A program made the position numbers and the translations under genes. 64,000 bases of DNA from Cohnella fermenti (GTDB lineage: Bacteria > Bacillota > Bacilli > Paenibacillales > Paenibacillaceae). Of the stretch, positions 1-10,300 are shown piece by piece. The notes beneath the pieces are model-generated. The model was given only the letters and a program-made list of their open reading frames with translations. It was not told where the DNA came from and made no database searches. The stretch lies in assembly GCF_004801405.1 (NCBI RefSeq), contig NZ_SSOB01000019.1, positions 62,001-126,000 on the forward strand. Reading direction: 5' to 3'. The number at the start of each line of letters is the position of its first letter. The stretch's first letter is position 1.

Positions 1-486
1 CTTCTTCACCTTCTCGACGTCCAGCTCCGGATTGTCCGCCAGCATCTGCTCGGTCACGATCTTGCAGTAATCCTCGTGAACCTCCATATACACGATGCGA
101 AGCCCCGGCAGCACCGGGTCCGACACCATCTGCATGGCGCGCCTCGCTTCCTTCACATACCGCTCGTCCCGGATCGCCGGGTATATTCTCGCCGGATCGA
201 TCTTGTTCATGTCGACGCCCTCCCGCATATGAGCGGACAAACGGACCATCTTGTTCATGTAATCGATCGCCGTGTTCAGATCTCCTCCGGCCATGTACGT
301 ATCGTAGGTCTGATGCAGGCTGATCTCTGCCTGTCCGTCCGGATGGATCTCCGAATTAAGGGCAACCTCCAGCAACAGCGGCTCCCCCTCCTTCGAGCGT
401 ATCTCGAATCCCGTGCTCTCGCTTAGCTGCCTGACCATCATCTCCGCGAATTGTCCCGGCGTGTCGTACAGACGAACGGCTCCCAT
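1..486 (-). CDS. YtpQ-like DUF1444 family protein (3' part beyond the window)
   Basis: Translating from the ATG at 484-486 gives 162 codons with no stop before the window edge, so the C-terminal part is missing. The protein starts MGAVRLYDTPGQFAEMMVRQ. Residues from about 100 carry an IYPAIR segment followed by a stretch like LRIVYMEVHEDYCKIVTEQM, which matches the layout of the YtpQ/DUF1444 family (IYPVIR, then the xRIYYALDLGKTYRLI region of B. subtilis YtpQ). The function of that family is unknown; no signal peptide or membrane segment is seen in the visible part. A GAGGAGGGG ribosome binding site lies just upstream. Family assignment is from remembered sequence pattern and is moderate. Confidence 0.6.
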   Translation of the reverse strand, partial: MGAVRLYDTPGQFAEMMVRQLSESTGFEIRSKEGEPLLLEVALNSEIHPDGQAEISLHQTYDTYMAGGDLNTAIDYMNKMVRLSAHMREGVDMNKIDPARIYPAIRDERYVKEARRAMQMVSDPVLPGLRIVYMEVHEDYCKIVTEQMLADNPELDVEKVKK

Positions 487-520
487 GAATACCCCTCCTC
501 TAATTAGTCCCAGGGCAAAA

Positions 521-563
521 CAAAAACCCCGGCTCGACGTCGCTGAACAGACGTGAGCCAGGG
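521..563 (-). terminator. Terminator after the DNA alkylation repair gene
   Basis: Read on the minus strand, a stem of about 15 bp (CCCTGGCTCACGTC pairing with GACGTCGAGCCGGGG) is followed by TTTTTGTTTTG. It lies between the stop of the AlkD-like gene and the start of the DUF1444 gene, so it should end the upstream transcript. Confidence 0.75.
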
Positions 564-639
564 TGTGCTTCACCACTGGAATATTGTGTACATTGTAGCA
601 GTTTATTGGGCGAACTGCAATAGCCAACGCTTTGAATTG

Positions 640-1353
640 TCAGCACCTTACATAGTTGCGCTTGAAGCCGATCTGCCCTCTGTCAAGCGCTTTCTGGATG
701 TTGTCCGAGGCGCTGAGCAGCTTGCTCTTCTTCTTGTCCTTGTTCACTTCCACCGGACCGACCGCCGCGGCCGTCTCGACCGCCTGCTCGTGCAGCGGCA
801 CATAAGACACGGCGATGGTCGTGAGGAACATGTTCATCGCGTACTTCGCCCGTTCCGGAGCATCGTGAATCGTCTCTCTTGCCAGCTCCAGCAGGCCCGC
901 CAGCTTGCCGGAATCGAATTCGGCGTCCTTGCGGCTGCCAAGAAGCCAGCAGTAGCAGCTCCACCCCGCCGACATGCGCAGCTCGTCGCCGCTTGCGATC
1001 CAGCGATCGCACACCTCCTGCGCGAACCCGATCTCCGTCTCCGCCAGGGTGACGGCGACGACGAAGTCGGACAGCATGTAGAAGTAGGCCGCATCGATCC
1101 AGCGCTCGAAGTCCGCGGCCGACATCGCCTTCGGGTCCGCGATTACCCCGGCGAAGTACATCGCGTCGTAGTTGCCTGTCGCATAGAGCTGCTCGGCCAG
1201 CTCCTGGTTCCGTTTGATCTGTCTCCTGAGCGGCTTCATCTCGCCCGTCGCCACCCCGAACAGGGGCTCATGAGCTCCGTTCGATAGATACATCTTCTTA
1301 AGCCGCTCCTTGCCGAGAGCTTCCAGCTCCCGCATTACCGTCTGCAGATCCAT
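640..1353 (-). CDS. DNA alkylation repair protein, AlkD-like HEAT-repeat glycosylase family
   Basis: The 237-residue protein (MDLQTVMRELEALGKERLKK...) matches the AlkC/AlkD-type DNA alkylation repair family (Pfam DNA_alkylation). These are all-helical HEAT-like proteins that excise or recognise alkylated bases. The typical N-terminal segment with LKKMYLSNGAHEPLFGVATGEMKPLRRQIK and the later YFYMLSDFVV and SCYCWLLGSRKD segments are visible. The reading frame runs open far upstream, but the ATG at 1351-1353 is chosen because GGGGAGAGAG stands eight bases before it and the longer N-terminus has no family likeness. It has its own terminator. Cytosolic; a single-gene unit. Confidence 0.8.
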   Translation of the reverse strand: MDLQTVMRELEALGKERLKKMYLSNGAHEPLFGVATGEMKPLRRQIKRNQELAEQLYATGNYDAMYFAGVIADPKAMSAADFERWIDAAYFYMLSDFVVAVTLAETEIGFAQEVCDRWIASGDELRMSAGWSCYCWLLGSRKDAEFDSGKLAGLLELARETIHDAPERAKYAMNMFLTTIAVSYVPLHEQAVETAAAVGPVEVNKDKKKSKLLSASDNIQKALDRGQIGFKRNYVRC

Positions 1354-1417
1354 GCTTCTCTCTCCCCATCCTTTTGCCCAGAGGTAACCGCCTTCACAGA
1401 CTTCACTGCTGCGAGCG

Positions 1418-1711
1418 CTACAGGCGGTCCAAATCCCGTGCTTCGGCCTTGGGCTTGCAGGCTCGGCATACGCCGATCGTTCCGCCCCTCTCGTCGACAT
1501 AGAAGCTAAGCCGCCCGGCAGGCCGACGGCATAGAGAGCAGTGCTGCGGCTTCGCCTCCGGCGAACGTCCCGCCGAACGCCGCTTCGCCCGGCGAACCTC
1601 CTCAAGCGACACAAGCTTCGGGTTGCCGGCTCTTGTTCGGCGCCTTCGTCGGAACGTTGCTCCTGCGATAATAAGGACAACAATTGCCGCCGCGATGACC
1701 GCCACCCACAT
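1418..1711 (-). CDS. Small single-pass membrane protein with two CxxC motifs
   Basis: Starting at the ATG 1709-1711, which is preceded by GGAGGGGAGGG, the product is 97 residues. Residues 1-18 form one hydrophobic segment (MWVAVIAAAIVVLIIAGA), then an Arg-rich stop-transfer patch (FRRRRRTR), then a cytosolic tail with CSLC and CRAC about 25 residues apart, which could bind zinc like a small zinc ribbon. I do not recognise a named family. The frame also stays open to 1900, but the extra N-terminus lacks a better start signal. It lies just upstream of, and in the same direction as, the AlkD-like gene. Confidence 0.55.
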   Translation of the reverse strand: MWVAVIAAAIVVLIIAGATFRRRRRTRAGNPKLVSLEEVRRAKRRSAGRSPEAKPQHCSLCRRPAGRLSFYVDERGGTIGVCRACKPKAEARDLDRL

Positions 1712-1862
1712 GGCCCCGCCCTCCCCTCCGATGCCGAACGCGTCCGCAAGCTCCAACGGCCCGGTTATTCCTATCGTAACCGATCCGAAGGGCGAGCGCA
1801 CCCCCTCTTCGCGAACAACGCCAACCAATGTTAGAATGTAGAAAAAAGAGGAGGCTGCACAT

Positions 1863-2792
1863 ATGGAAACTGCCAATCCCCGCCCGCAAGAGCCGTCCAT
1901 CGTTCCTCACCTGTGGTTCGACAAGGAAGCGAAGGAGGCCGCTCTGTTCTATTGCTCGGTGTTCCCGGAATCGGCTGTCGTCAGCTCGACTCTCCTTCCG
2001 GGCACGCCTTCGGGCGATTCCGAGAGCGTGTCGTTTACGATCTGGGGGCAGCCGTTCATGGCGATCTCCGCAGGACCGCTGTTCAAGTTCAATCCTTCGA
2101 TCTCGTTTATCGTGAACTTCGATCCCTCGCGCGAGCCGCAAGCCCGGGAGCTGCTGGACGAAGCGTGGGACAAGCTGGCCGAGCAAGGAACCGCGCTGAT
2201 GCCACTTGGAGAATACCCGTTCAGCAAGCGGTTCGGCTGGATCAGGGACAAGTACGGCGTCACGTGGCAGCTCATGCTGACGAATCCCGAAGGGGAACCG
2301 CGGCCGACGATCATCCCTTCGCTTATGTTCACGGGAGATAATTGCGGCAAGGCCGAGGAAGCCCGCGAAGAGTACCTGTCGATCTTCCGCGACTCCAGAC
2401 CGGGCTCGCTCATCCGCTACGGCCCCGGCATGTCGCCGGATCGGGAGGGCACGGTCATGTTCTCCGACTTTATGATCGGGAACACGTGGCTGACCGCGAT
2501 GGACAGCGCACACCCGCACGGCTTCGCCTTCAACGAGGCCATCTCGCTGCTTGTCCGCTGCGACACGCAGGAGCAGATCGACTTCTACTGGGACAAGCTG
2601 TCCGCCGTGCCCGAAGCCGAACAATGCGGCTGGCTGAAGGATCGGTACGGCCTCTCCTGGCAGATCGCCCCCCGCGAGATGGAAGACATGCTGGCGACGG
2701 GAACGCCCGAGCAGATTAAGCGAGTGATCGAAGCCTTCCTCCCGATGAGAAAATTCGACCTCGAGAAGCTGCGGCAAGCGTTCGTGGAGTAA
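1863..2792 (+). CDS. Two-domain VOC/PhnB-like (3-demethylubiquinone methyltransferase-fold) protein
   Basis: The 309-residue protein has two tandem copies of the PhnB-like VOC domain. The first runs about residues 12-145 (IVPHLWFDKEAKEAALFYCSVFP ... WIRDKYGVTWQLML) and the second about 150-285 (IIPSLMFTGDNCGKAEEAREEYLSIF ... WLKDRYGLSWQI). These paired domains belong to the family annotated as 3-demethylubiquinone-9 3-methyltransferase domain; most members have no proven enzyme activity and may bind small molecules or metals. No signal peptide. The ATG at 1863 is preceded by AGAGGAGG. It is transcribed alone and convergently with the downstream FGE-sulfatase gene, the two sharing a long hairpin. 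Confidence 0.8.
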   Translation: METANPRPQEPSIVPHLWFDKEAKEAALFYCSVFPESAVVSSTLLPGTPSGDSESVSFTIWGQPFMAISAGPLFKFNPSISFIVNFDPSREPQARELLDEAWDKLAEQGTALMPLGEYPFSKRFGWIRDKYGVTWQLMLTNPEGEPRPTIIPSLMFTGDNCGKAEEAREEYLSIFRDSRPGSLIRYGPGMSPDREGTVMFSDFMIGNTWLTAMDSAHPHGFAFNEAISLLVRCDTQEQIDFYWDKLSAVPEAEQCGWLKDRYGLSWQIAPREMEDMLATGTPEQIKRVIEAFLPMRKFDLEKLRQAFVE

Positions 2793-2810
2793 CCTCGATT
2801 GTGTCGGAAT

Positions 2811-2857
2811 GCAGATGGGCCTTCGCAGACGAATTATCGTCTCGAAGGCCCATCTGC
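2811..2857. terminator. Long bidirectional hairpin between convergent genes
   Basis: GCAGATGGGCCTTCG (2811-2825) pairs with CGAAGGCCCATCTGC (2843-2857), and inside it AGACGA pairs with TCGTCT around an ATTA loop, with one bulged base. The stem is about 21 bp. It sits between the ends of the VOC gene (+) and the FGE-sulfatase gene (-). There is no clear T run on either side, so a terminator or 3'-end stabilising role is inferred from position. Confidence 0.6.
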
Positions 2858-2858
2858 G

Positions 2859-3737
2859 TTATCCACTGCGCACGACACGGAATCCTTGATCGGGCCCGAA
2901 GCCGTTCGCCTCGAACTTGCCGCGGAACGAGATCGCTCCGTTGCTGACGTCTCCGATCCAGCCTCCGCCCTTCACGACCCGCAAGGAGCCGCTCTTGGCA
3001 GCCGCGCTGCCGTCCCCATCCTCGTACCAATTCCAGCACCATTCCCTCACGTTGCCCGACATATCGTAGAGCCCGAGCTCGTTTGGTTTTTTCCCCCCGA
3101 CGGCTTGGGTTCGATTGCGGTTGTTCTCGATGGCCGGCCAGGTCCAGTCCCCGGACAAGTAATGGTCGCCCGCGTTCCTCCAATACCAGGCCACCTCGTC
3201 CGCATCGTTGCTGCCGCTGTACAGCCGGCTCTTGCTCTTCTTCCCGCCGCTCGCCGCATACTCCCACTCCGCCTCCGTCGGCAGCCGATAACCGTTCGCA
3301 CCCTCGCGAATCGTCACCGTCCACTTCAGCGTGTCGTTGTCGCTCCGATTGTTCGGGTCGGCATGGTTGCGGTCAATCGCGTAGTACGGCTCCAGCCCCT
3401 CCTTCATGCTCCTCCGGTTGCAGTACTCGACGGCGTCGTACCAGGTGATCATCTCGACCGGCAACTGCTCCCCTTGGTAATAAGAAGGGTTATTGCCCAT
3501 AATCTCTCTCCATTGCCGCTGGGTGACCTCGTACGGGCTTATATAATAATCGGACAATATGACGTTCTTCCCGTAGAAGTTCGACCTGACGTTAACCATC
3601 TTCCCGCCTTCGACGAAGACGAGGCCGCCGTCCTTCCCGGATTCCGTCCCGGCCGCTTCCCGCGAGCAAGCGCTTAAGACAACGGCAACGGCCAACATCG
3701 CAATCATCCATACCGCAATCGTCAATCGTGTCCTCAT
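2859..3737 (-). CDS. FGE-sulfatase (SUMF1/EgtB-like) domain lipoprotein
   Basis: The 292-residue protein begins with a lipoprotein signal peptide ending in the lipobox LSAC (about residues 20-24), so it should be anchored outside the membrane. Residues from about 40 to the end form a formylglycine-generating-enzyme-type domain: YYISPYEVTQRQWREIMGNNPS, LPVEMITWYDAVEYCN, YRLPTEAEWEYAASGG, LYDMSGNVREWCWNWY and the C-terminal GFRVVRSG are all present. Many such proteins are not true formylglycine enzymes, and no sulfatase gene is nearby, so the substrate is unknown. ATG 3737 is preferred over GTG 3740 by distance from AAGGAGAG. It lies downstream of and in the same direction as xynA. Confidence 0.85.
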   Translation of the reverse strand: MRTRLTIAVWMIAMLAVAVVLSACSREAAGTESGKDGGLVFVEGGKMVNVRSNFYGKNVILSDYYISPYEVTQRQWREIMGNNPSYYQGEQLPVEMITWYDAVEYCNRRSMKEGLEPYYAIDRNHADPNNRSDNDTLKWTVTIREGANGYRLPTEAEWEYAASGGKKSKSRLYSGSNDADEVAWYWRNAGDHYLSGDWTWPAIENNRNRTQAVGGKKPNELGLYDMSGNVREWCWNWYEDGDGSAAAKSGSLRVVKGGGWIGDVSNGAISFRGKFEANGFGPDQGFRVVRSG

Positions 3738-3823
3738 CACAGCTCTCCTTAGGGAACAACCTGCCTCGCCTGCAGCGGAAGCCTGCCGGCCGCAAGACCG
3801 GCAGACCCCCGTTCAAGAACTCG

Positions 3824-4459
3824 TTACCACACCGTTACATTGGAGCTGCCGCTGCTCTGATACCCTTCCGTCGCCAGCACCTGGTAGGACCAACTGCTTC
3901 CCAGATTCATCCCCAGGTTCTTCCACGCATTCACATGGTTGCTGAACGTGATCGCAACGTTGCTTCCGGTCGCTCTCTTCGATTGACGAACGCTCCAGTA
4001 TTGAGTGAACGTCTGCGTCCCGTCGATGGACGGGGCGTTGTAGCGCGTGGCGGTATAGATGTCATAGGTGCCCCCGTCGCTCGTCACGCTGCCCTTGTAC
4101 GTTCCGGTAGGCCGATAGGTGCCCCAACTGTCCACGACGTAATACTCGATAAGCGAATTTCTCGTCCAGCCGTACAGCGTCAGGTAGCCGTTGCCGGACG
4201 GCGCCCAGACGCCGGCATTGTAGTTGATCGTCCGGGTCGGGGAACCGGTCGTCCAGCCCTTGCCGACAACGAAGTTGCCGGTGTTGGACCAGGTGACGCT
4301 GTAGTTGCCGCCGGAGCCGTTGACCGCGTTCACGGTGCCGCCCCCATCGGTCCAATTCTGCCAGTAATCCGTCGCCGCGCTCGACGATGCCGCGAACAGA
4401 CTCAGGCTCATGGCCGCTGCCGCCAGAATCGGGAGTGCTTTCTTCTTAAACTTGAACAT
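3824..4459 (-). CDS. xynA: Endo-1,4-beta-xylanase, glycoside hydrolase family 11
   Basis: The 211-residue precursor has a Sec signal peptide of about 28 residues ([20 protein letters not shown]..., cleavage near SSA-ATDYWQ) followed by a single GH11 jelly-roll. It hydrolyses internal beta-1,4 bonds of xylan outside the cell. The GH11 nucleophile Glu is in [11 protein letters not shown] and the acid/base Glu in [12 protein letters not shown] near the C-terminus. Length and most of the sequence closely track B. subtilis XynA (213 residues), including the MFKFKK start. The frame extends upstream to 4555, but the ATG at 4459 has GGAGGAGG before it and starts the signal peptide. A promoter overlapped by a cre-like site precedes it. 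Confidence 0.95.
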   Translation of the reverse strand: MFKFKKKALPILAAAAMSLSLFAASSSAATDYWQNWTDGGGTVNAVNGSGGNYSVTWSNTGNFVVGKGWTTGSPTRTINYNAGVWAPSGNGYLTLYGWTRNSLIEYYVVDSWGTYRPTGTYKGSVTSDGGTYDIYTATRYNAPSIDGTQTFTQYWSVRQSKRATGSNVAITFSNHVNAWKNLGMNLGSSWSYQVLATEGYQSSGSSNVTVW

Positions 4460-4572
4460 AAATAACGCCTCCTCCGTTCGAATGGTCCTTGCGAACAACG
4501 ATTGCCGTTGCAGCGCCGCCATGCTCGAGCATTCGGCCCGCAGTTTGTCCCTCACGCCTCCTTTCCAAAGCG

Positions 4573-4601
4573 ATTATAAATTGTAAGCGCATACACGACA
4601 A
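4573..4601 (-). promoter_or_regulatory. xynA promoter with cre-like site in the spacer
   Basis: On the minus strand TTGTCG (4596-4601) and TATAAT (4573-4578) are separated by 17 bp. The spacer contains the cre-like element (plus-strand reading TGTAAGCGCATACA, 4582-4595), which matches 13 of the 14 positions of the CcpA consensus TGWAANCGNTNWCA. Binding there should block RNA polymerase, giving glucose repression of xylanase. Prediction from sequence only. Confidence 0.65.
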
Positions 4602-4693
4602 CGCGGCAAACTATAGGACTAACTTTGTTTTTTACACAATATGGATGGAAGCCATCTTCATCATACCTTCATGATCTCTTCATCAGAAACGAA

Positions 4694-6957
<2,264 letters not shown>

Positions 6958-6959
<2 letters not shown>

Positions 6960-7060
6960 TCGGGTAGCGGTCGGTAGCTGTCGATAGCGATTGGCAGCGG
7001 TTGGGCAGCGATCGAGTAGTCGTTGGGCAGCGGTCGGGCAACGGTCGAACAGCGGTCGGG
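6958..7060. repeat. Degenerate short tandem repeat after katG
   Basis: About ten imperfect repeats of a 10-11 bp unit close to GGCAGCGGTCG follow directly after the katG stop. Variants include GGTAGCGGTC, GGCAGCGGTT and GGCAACGGTC. The tract has no ribosome binding site or coding frame of its own. Confidence 0.6.
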
Positions 7061-7067
7061 AATAACC

Positions 7068-7250
7068 ATTTTTATGTGATTTATCACATTCATCGGTGCA
7101 GATTCCCGAGGTAGCGAGGCTTTTTATGCGGTTTTTAGCATACATCGAGCACCTCGGGCCGGAATTTGCTCCATGAATGTGGTTTTTCGCATAAAATCGC
7201 TCAGATGTCCCGTTGCCGAGCAGAATGAATGTGAATTTTCGTATAAAACG
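7068..7250 (+). repeat. Four-hairpin dispersed intergenic element, copy A
   Basis: Four short inverted repeats of the pattern ATGYGR-T-rich-YRCAT start at 7074, 7126, 7177 and 7229, so they are 51-52 bp apart. The first is perfect (ATGTGATTTATCACAT). Module-specific flanks such as AGCATACAT after the second hairpin and GCATAAAATC after the third recur in three other full copies (45.4, 51.1 and 57.9 kb). All copies have the same orientation in this window and lie between genes. Confidence 0.8.
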
Positions 7251-7285
7251 CTATAAGTCCGCTATAAGTCAAACGCCATAACCCA

Positions 7286-7330
7286 GAGGGGCCGTTCCCG
7301 AGTCACAAGATGACTTGGGAATGGCCCCTC
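7286..7330. terminator. Hairpin between katG and the beta-helix gene
   Basis: GAGGGGCCGTTCCCGAGTCA pairs, with two wobble or mismatch positions, with TGACTTGGGAATGGCCCCTC around a CAAGA loop. The 20-bp stem sits between the 3' ends of convergent genes and probably terminates both, although no long T run follows. Confidence 0.65.
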
Positions 7331-7376
7331 CGGCTTGCTGGCTTATCCTTGCGTTCCGCTTAGTCTTAGTATGCTC

Positions 7377-10300
7377 CTACTCCTCCGTCGGCCCGATCCG
7401 CACGCTGCCGTAGCGCGCCATAACCGAGAAGCAGCCGTCGGACTCGATCCGATCCGCGTCCTTATCCAGGTAATAGAAGACGTTCTCTCCATCGATGTTC
7501 AGCACGATGCGCACCCCGTTCGCCTCGTTGATCGCTCCGACCTGAACCCGCTTGCGAACGCCGAACGGCAGGACGTCGTTCGGATAAGCTTCGCCTCCCT
7601 GACTCGTATACCCGGTCACATTGCCGAAGATGACGGTGCGAACGCCGTTGTTGAAGCGCTGCAGCTCAATCTCGTTCGGCTTGATGACAACGGCATAGGC
7701 GGTGTCGAGAGGCACGGCCAGATTCTGGTTGCGAATCTCGATGACCTCCCATCCCGCTTCCGCTTCGATCGTCATATCGAACGCAAGCAGCTCGTCGCCG
7801 AACGCTTGACCGTCGTAATAGCCTTGCCCGGAAGGAGTCGTCAGACGAACGCTGCCATTCTCGAACGCCACCGTCCCGGAAGACACCTTCCAGCCGGCGG
7901 AGTCCGCAAGCGCATCGTTTAACGAATACGGAGGAACGAGCAGTCCTTCCTCGCTGCTGTATTGAATCACTTCGAGGTCGATCGTGCGCGACAACGACGG
8001 CGTCCCGTACGTCGCCAGCGTTACCGACGCCTCTCCCTCTCCGGCGGCCAGCAAGGAGCCGTTCGGCTGCACCGACACGACGCCGCTGTCCGAGCTGACG
8101 ATCGACAGGTCCGCGAACGCGACCTCCCTGCCGAGATCCGTGACTCCATAGACGCCCGGGTCGAACGTCTCGCCCAGAAGCAGCTTCCGGCTCGAGCCCG
8201 AGACGTTGCGCAGCTCTATCGAGACAACCGTATCGCCGACATAAACCTCCGTCTCGAACGTCCAGAGCAGATCTCCCTGAACGATCCTCGTCTCGATTGC
8301 GGTCCTCCCATGGGCCATCGCTTCGACGACTCCTCCGGCGCTCACCGTCGCAACGGCGGGATTGCGCGAGCGGTAATCGATCGTCGCTTCGGACAGGTCC
8401 GCGAGCTCGCCTTTATTCGTCGTCGCCGACAGGGCAATGGACGCCGTTCCCTCGACCTCGAGCGCCAATTCCTCCGTCACGTCAACTCTCTCCGCACCCA
8501 ACTCGTACAAGGAACGATAGGCGTTCGACAAGCCGGCATCGGCGATGAGCTGCCGGGCTTCGGTCGGCCAATCCGCGTCGGGGTACACCTGGGTGTTCGT
8601 CACCCGAAGGGGGGCGCCGAAGGACGTGTTCACATGTTCGGTTGTCGTGTAGTTATGGTCGAACAGCAATTCCTCTTCCTTGCCGAACGCCCAATAGGCC
8701 GGGGACTCTCCCCACATCGGCGTCTCCGTCTGGTCGATGACGTTGTCGCGGAACTCCCAATAATCCGAAGCATTGTCCGCGTAGATCGCCGCCCACTTGT
8801 CCAACTGGTTCTGGATGTAGTTCCCGCTGACCGTATTCATCTCTTCGGCAGAGGCTCCCGTGTAGCCCAACGTGTAGATGGCGCCGCCGTCGTATATCCC
8901 CGCTCCCATCAAGTCGTGAATGTAGTTGTTCTCGATCCGGACCTGCTTCTGCCCCGCGCTGACGAAGCTGTACCAGCCATAACCGACATGAATACCCGAA
9001 TACGGAATGTTGAAAATATGGTTGCGACTAATCTCCATATCCACCGGGAACCCGGCGGATATGGCCGCAGCCGAGGCGTAGTCGACGCCGATGTCGTGGA
9101 TGTAATTGTTCGTCACGTCGACGTTCCTCATCACGAGCCGGCTATCCTTCGGGGCATAGATGGCCGGATTGTTCGCGGTCGGCTCGCCGACGTTAATTGC
9201 GCCGCCGGATATATCGTACAGGCGATTCCCGTTCACCAGACTGTCCTGCACGCCGTCGATCAGCTTTAATGCCGTGTCGCCAATGTGCTTGAAGGTGTTG
9301 CCCTCGAAGACGATGTGATGCGCCTTCCGGACGGTCACCGCAGCCTCGATCAGCCGATCGTCTTGACCGGGATAACGCAGATGGTTGTTCTGCACGTCGG
9401 ACAAGCCGTACGAGGTGCTCGGCCACAGCCATGTCGTATAAGCGAACGTGATGCCCTCGAAGCTGATATACCCCGCTCGAGCTCCGAGCGACGAGCCTTC
9501 GATGCGAATCAGCTCCTCCAGCACGGGAGCGGTGACGTCCGCCGTCGCCATGTTCTCGAAGGCTCTCGGCTTATAATAGAAGTAAGCCTCGTCCGCATAC
9601 CATTCGCCTTCCTGGTCCAGCAATTCGTAGGCATTCTCCACATAGACCGGCCCTCGCGTGACCGAAGACGAGCCCTTGGCATTGATCGCCTGCCAGCCCG
9701 GCTGCTGCATCGTAAATTCGATGCTCGTTCCGCCTTCGCCCAGCGTCGCCGACTGCACCTTGGCGCGCGGCTGCGTCCAACGCTCCCGGAAGACGAACTC
9801 CAGCTCGTCCAGTCGGCTCCACGTTGCCATGTCCGTGTCGGAGCTGCGCACCCCCGCGCTTGTCAGCGTCGCCTCCGTCAACGGCCCTTCGCTTCTGGCG
9901 CGAACCGCCCGAATGCCGTTGACGTACAATTGCCTGGTCTCGATTCCGTTCGAGGGAGCCCGATAGATTCCGTTGACGGCATCGTAGAGCTGCCAGCCGG
10001 CGATGCCGACTCCTCCGCTGACGATCGGCTCCTCGTTCGGATAAGCTTTGTAGGTCACGCGCTCGTATGCATCGCTTGAATCCCGCTCGTCCAGAAGCAG
10101 CGGCTCGCTCAGCTCGTAGAGCCCTCCGCGGAGAATAATGTCGGCGTCCCCGGCCATGGCGGAACCGTTGGCGGTCGCGGAGCGGAAGGCGTCCCGCGCC
10201 TTCGTCAAGGTGCGGAACGGCGCCGCCTCCGACCCCGCATTGGCGTCGTTGCCAAGCTCGGGATCGACATACCATTGATAAGCCGTCGTCCGCGCTTCCA

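Noticed and set aside
640-1749. Longer 369-residue version of the AlkD-like protein
   Set aside because: The extra 132 residues are Arg/Ser-rich read-through of the neighbouring gene region, have no family likeness and no ribosome binding site; the ATG at 1353 has one.
7068-7250. CRISPR array as explanation of the phased hairpins
   Set aside because: Modules are not identical direct repeats with unique spacers; the sequence between hairpins is itself conserved among copies and no cas gene is present.
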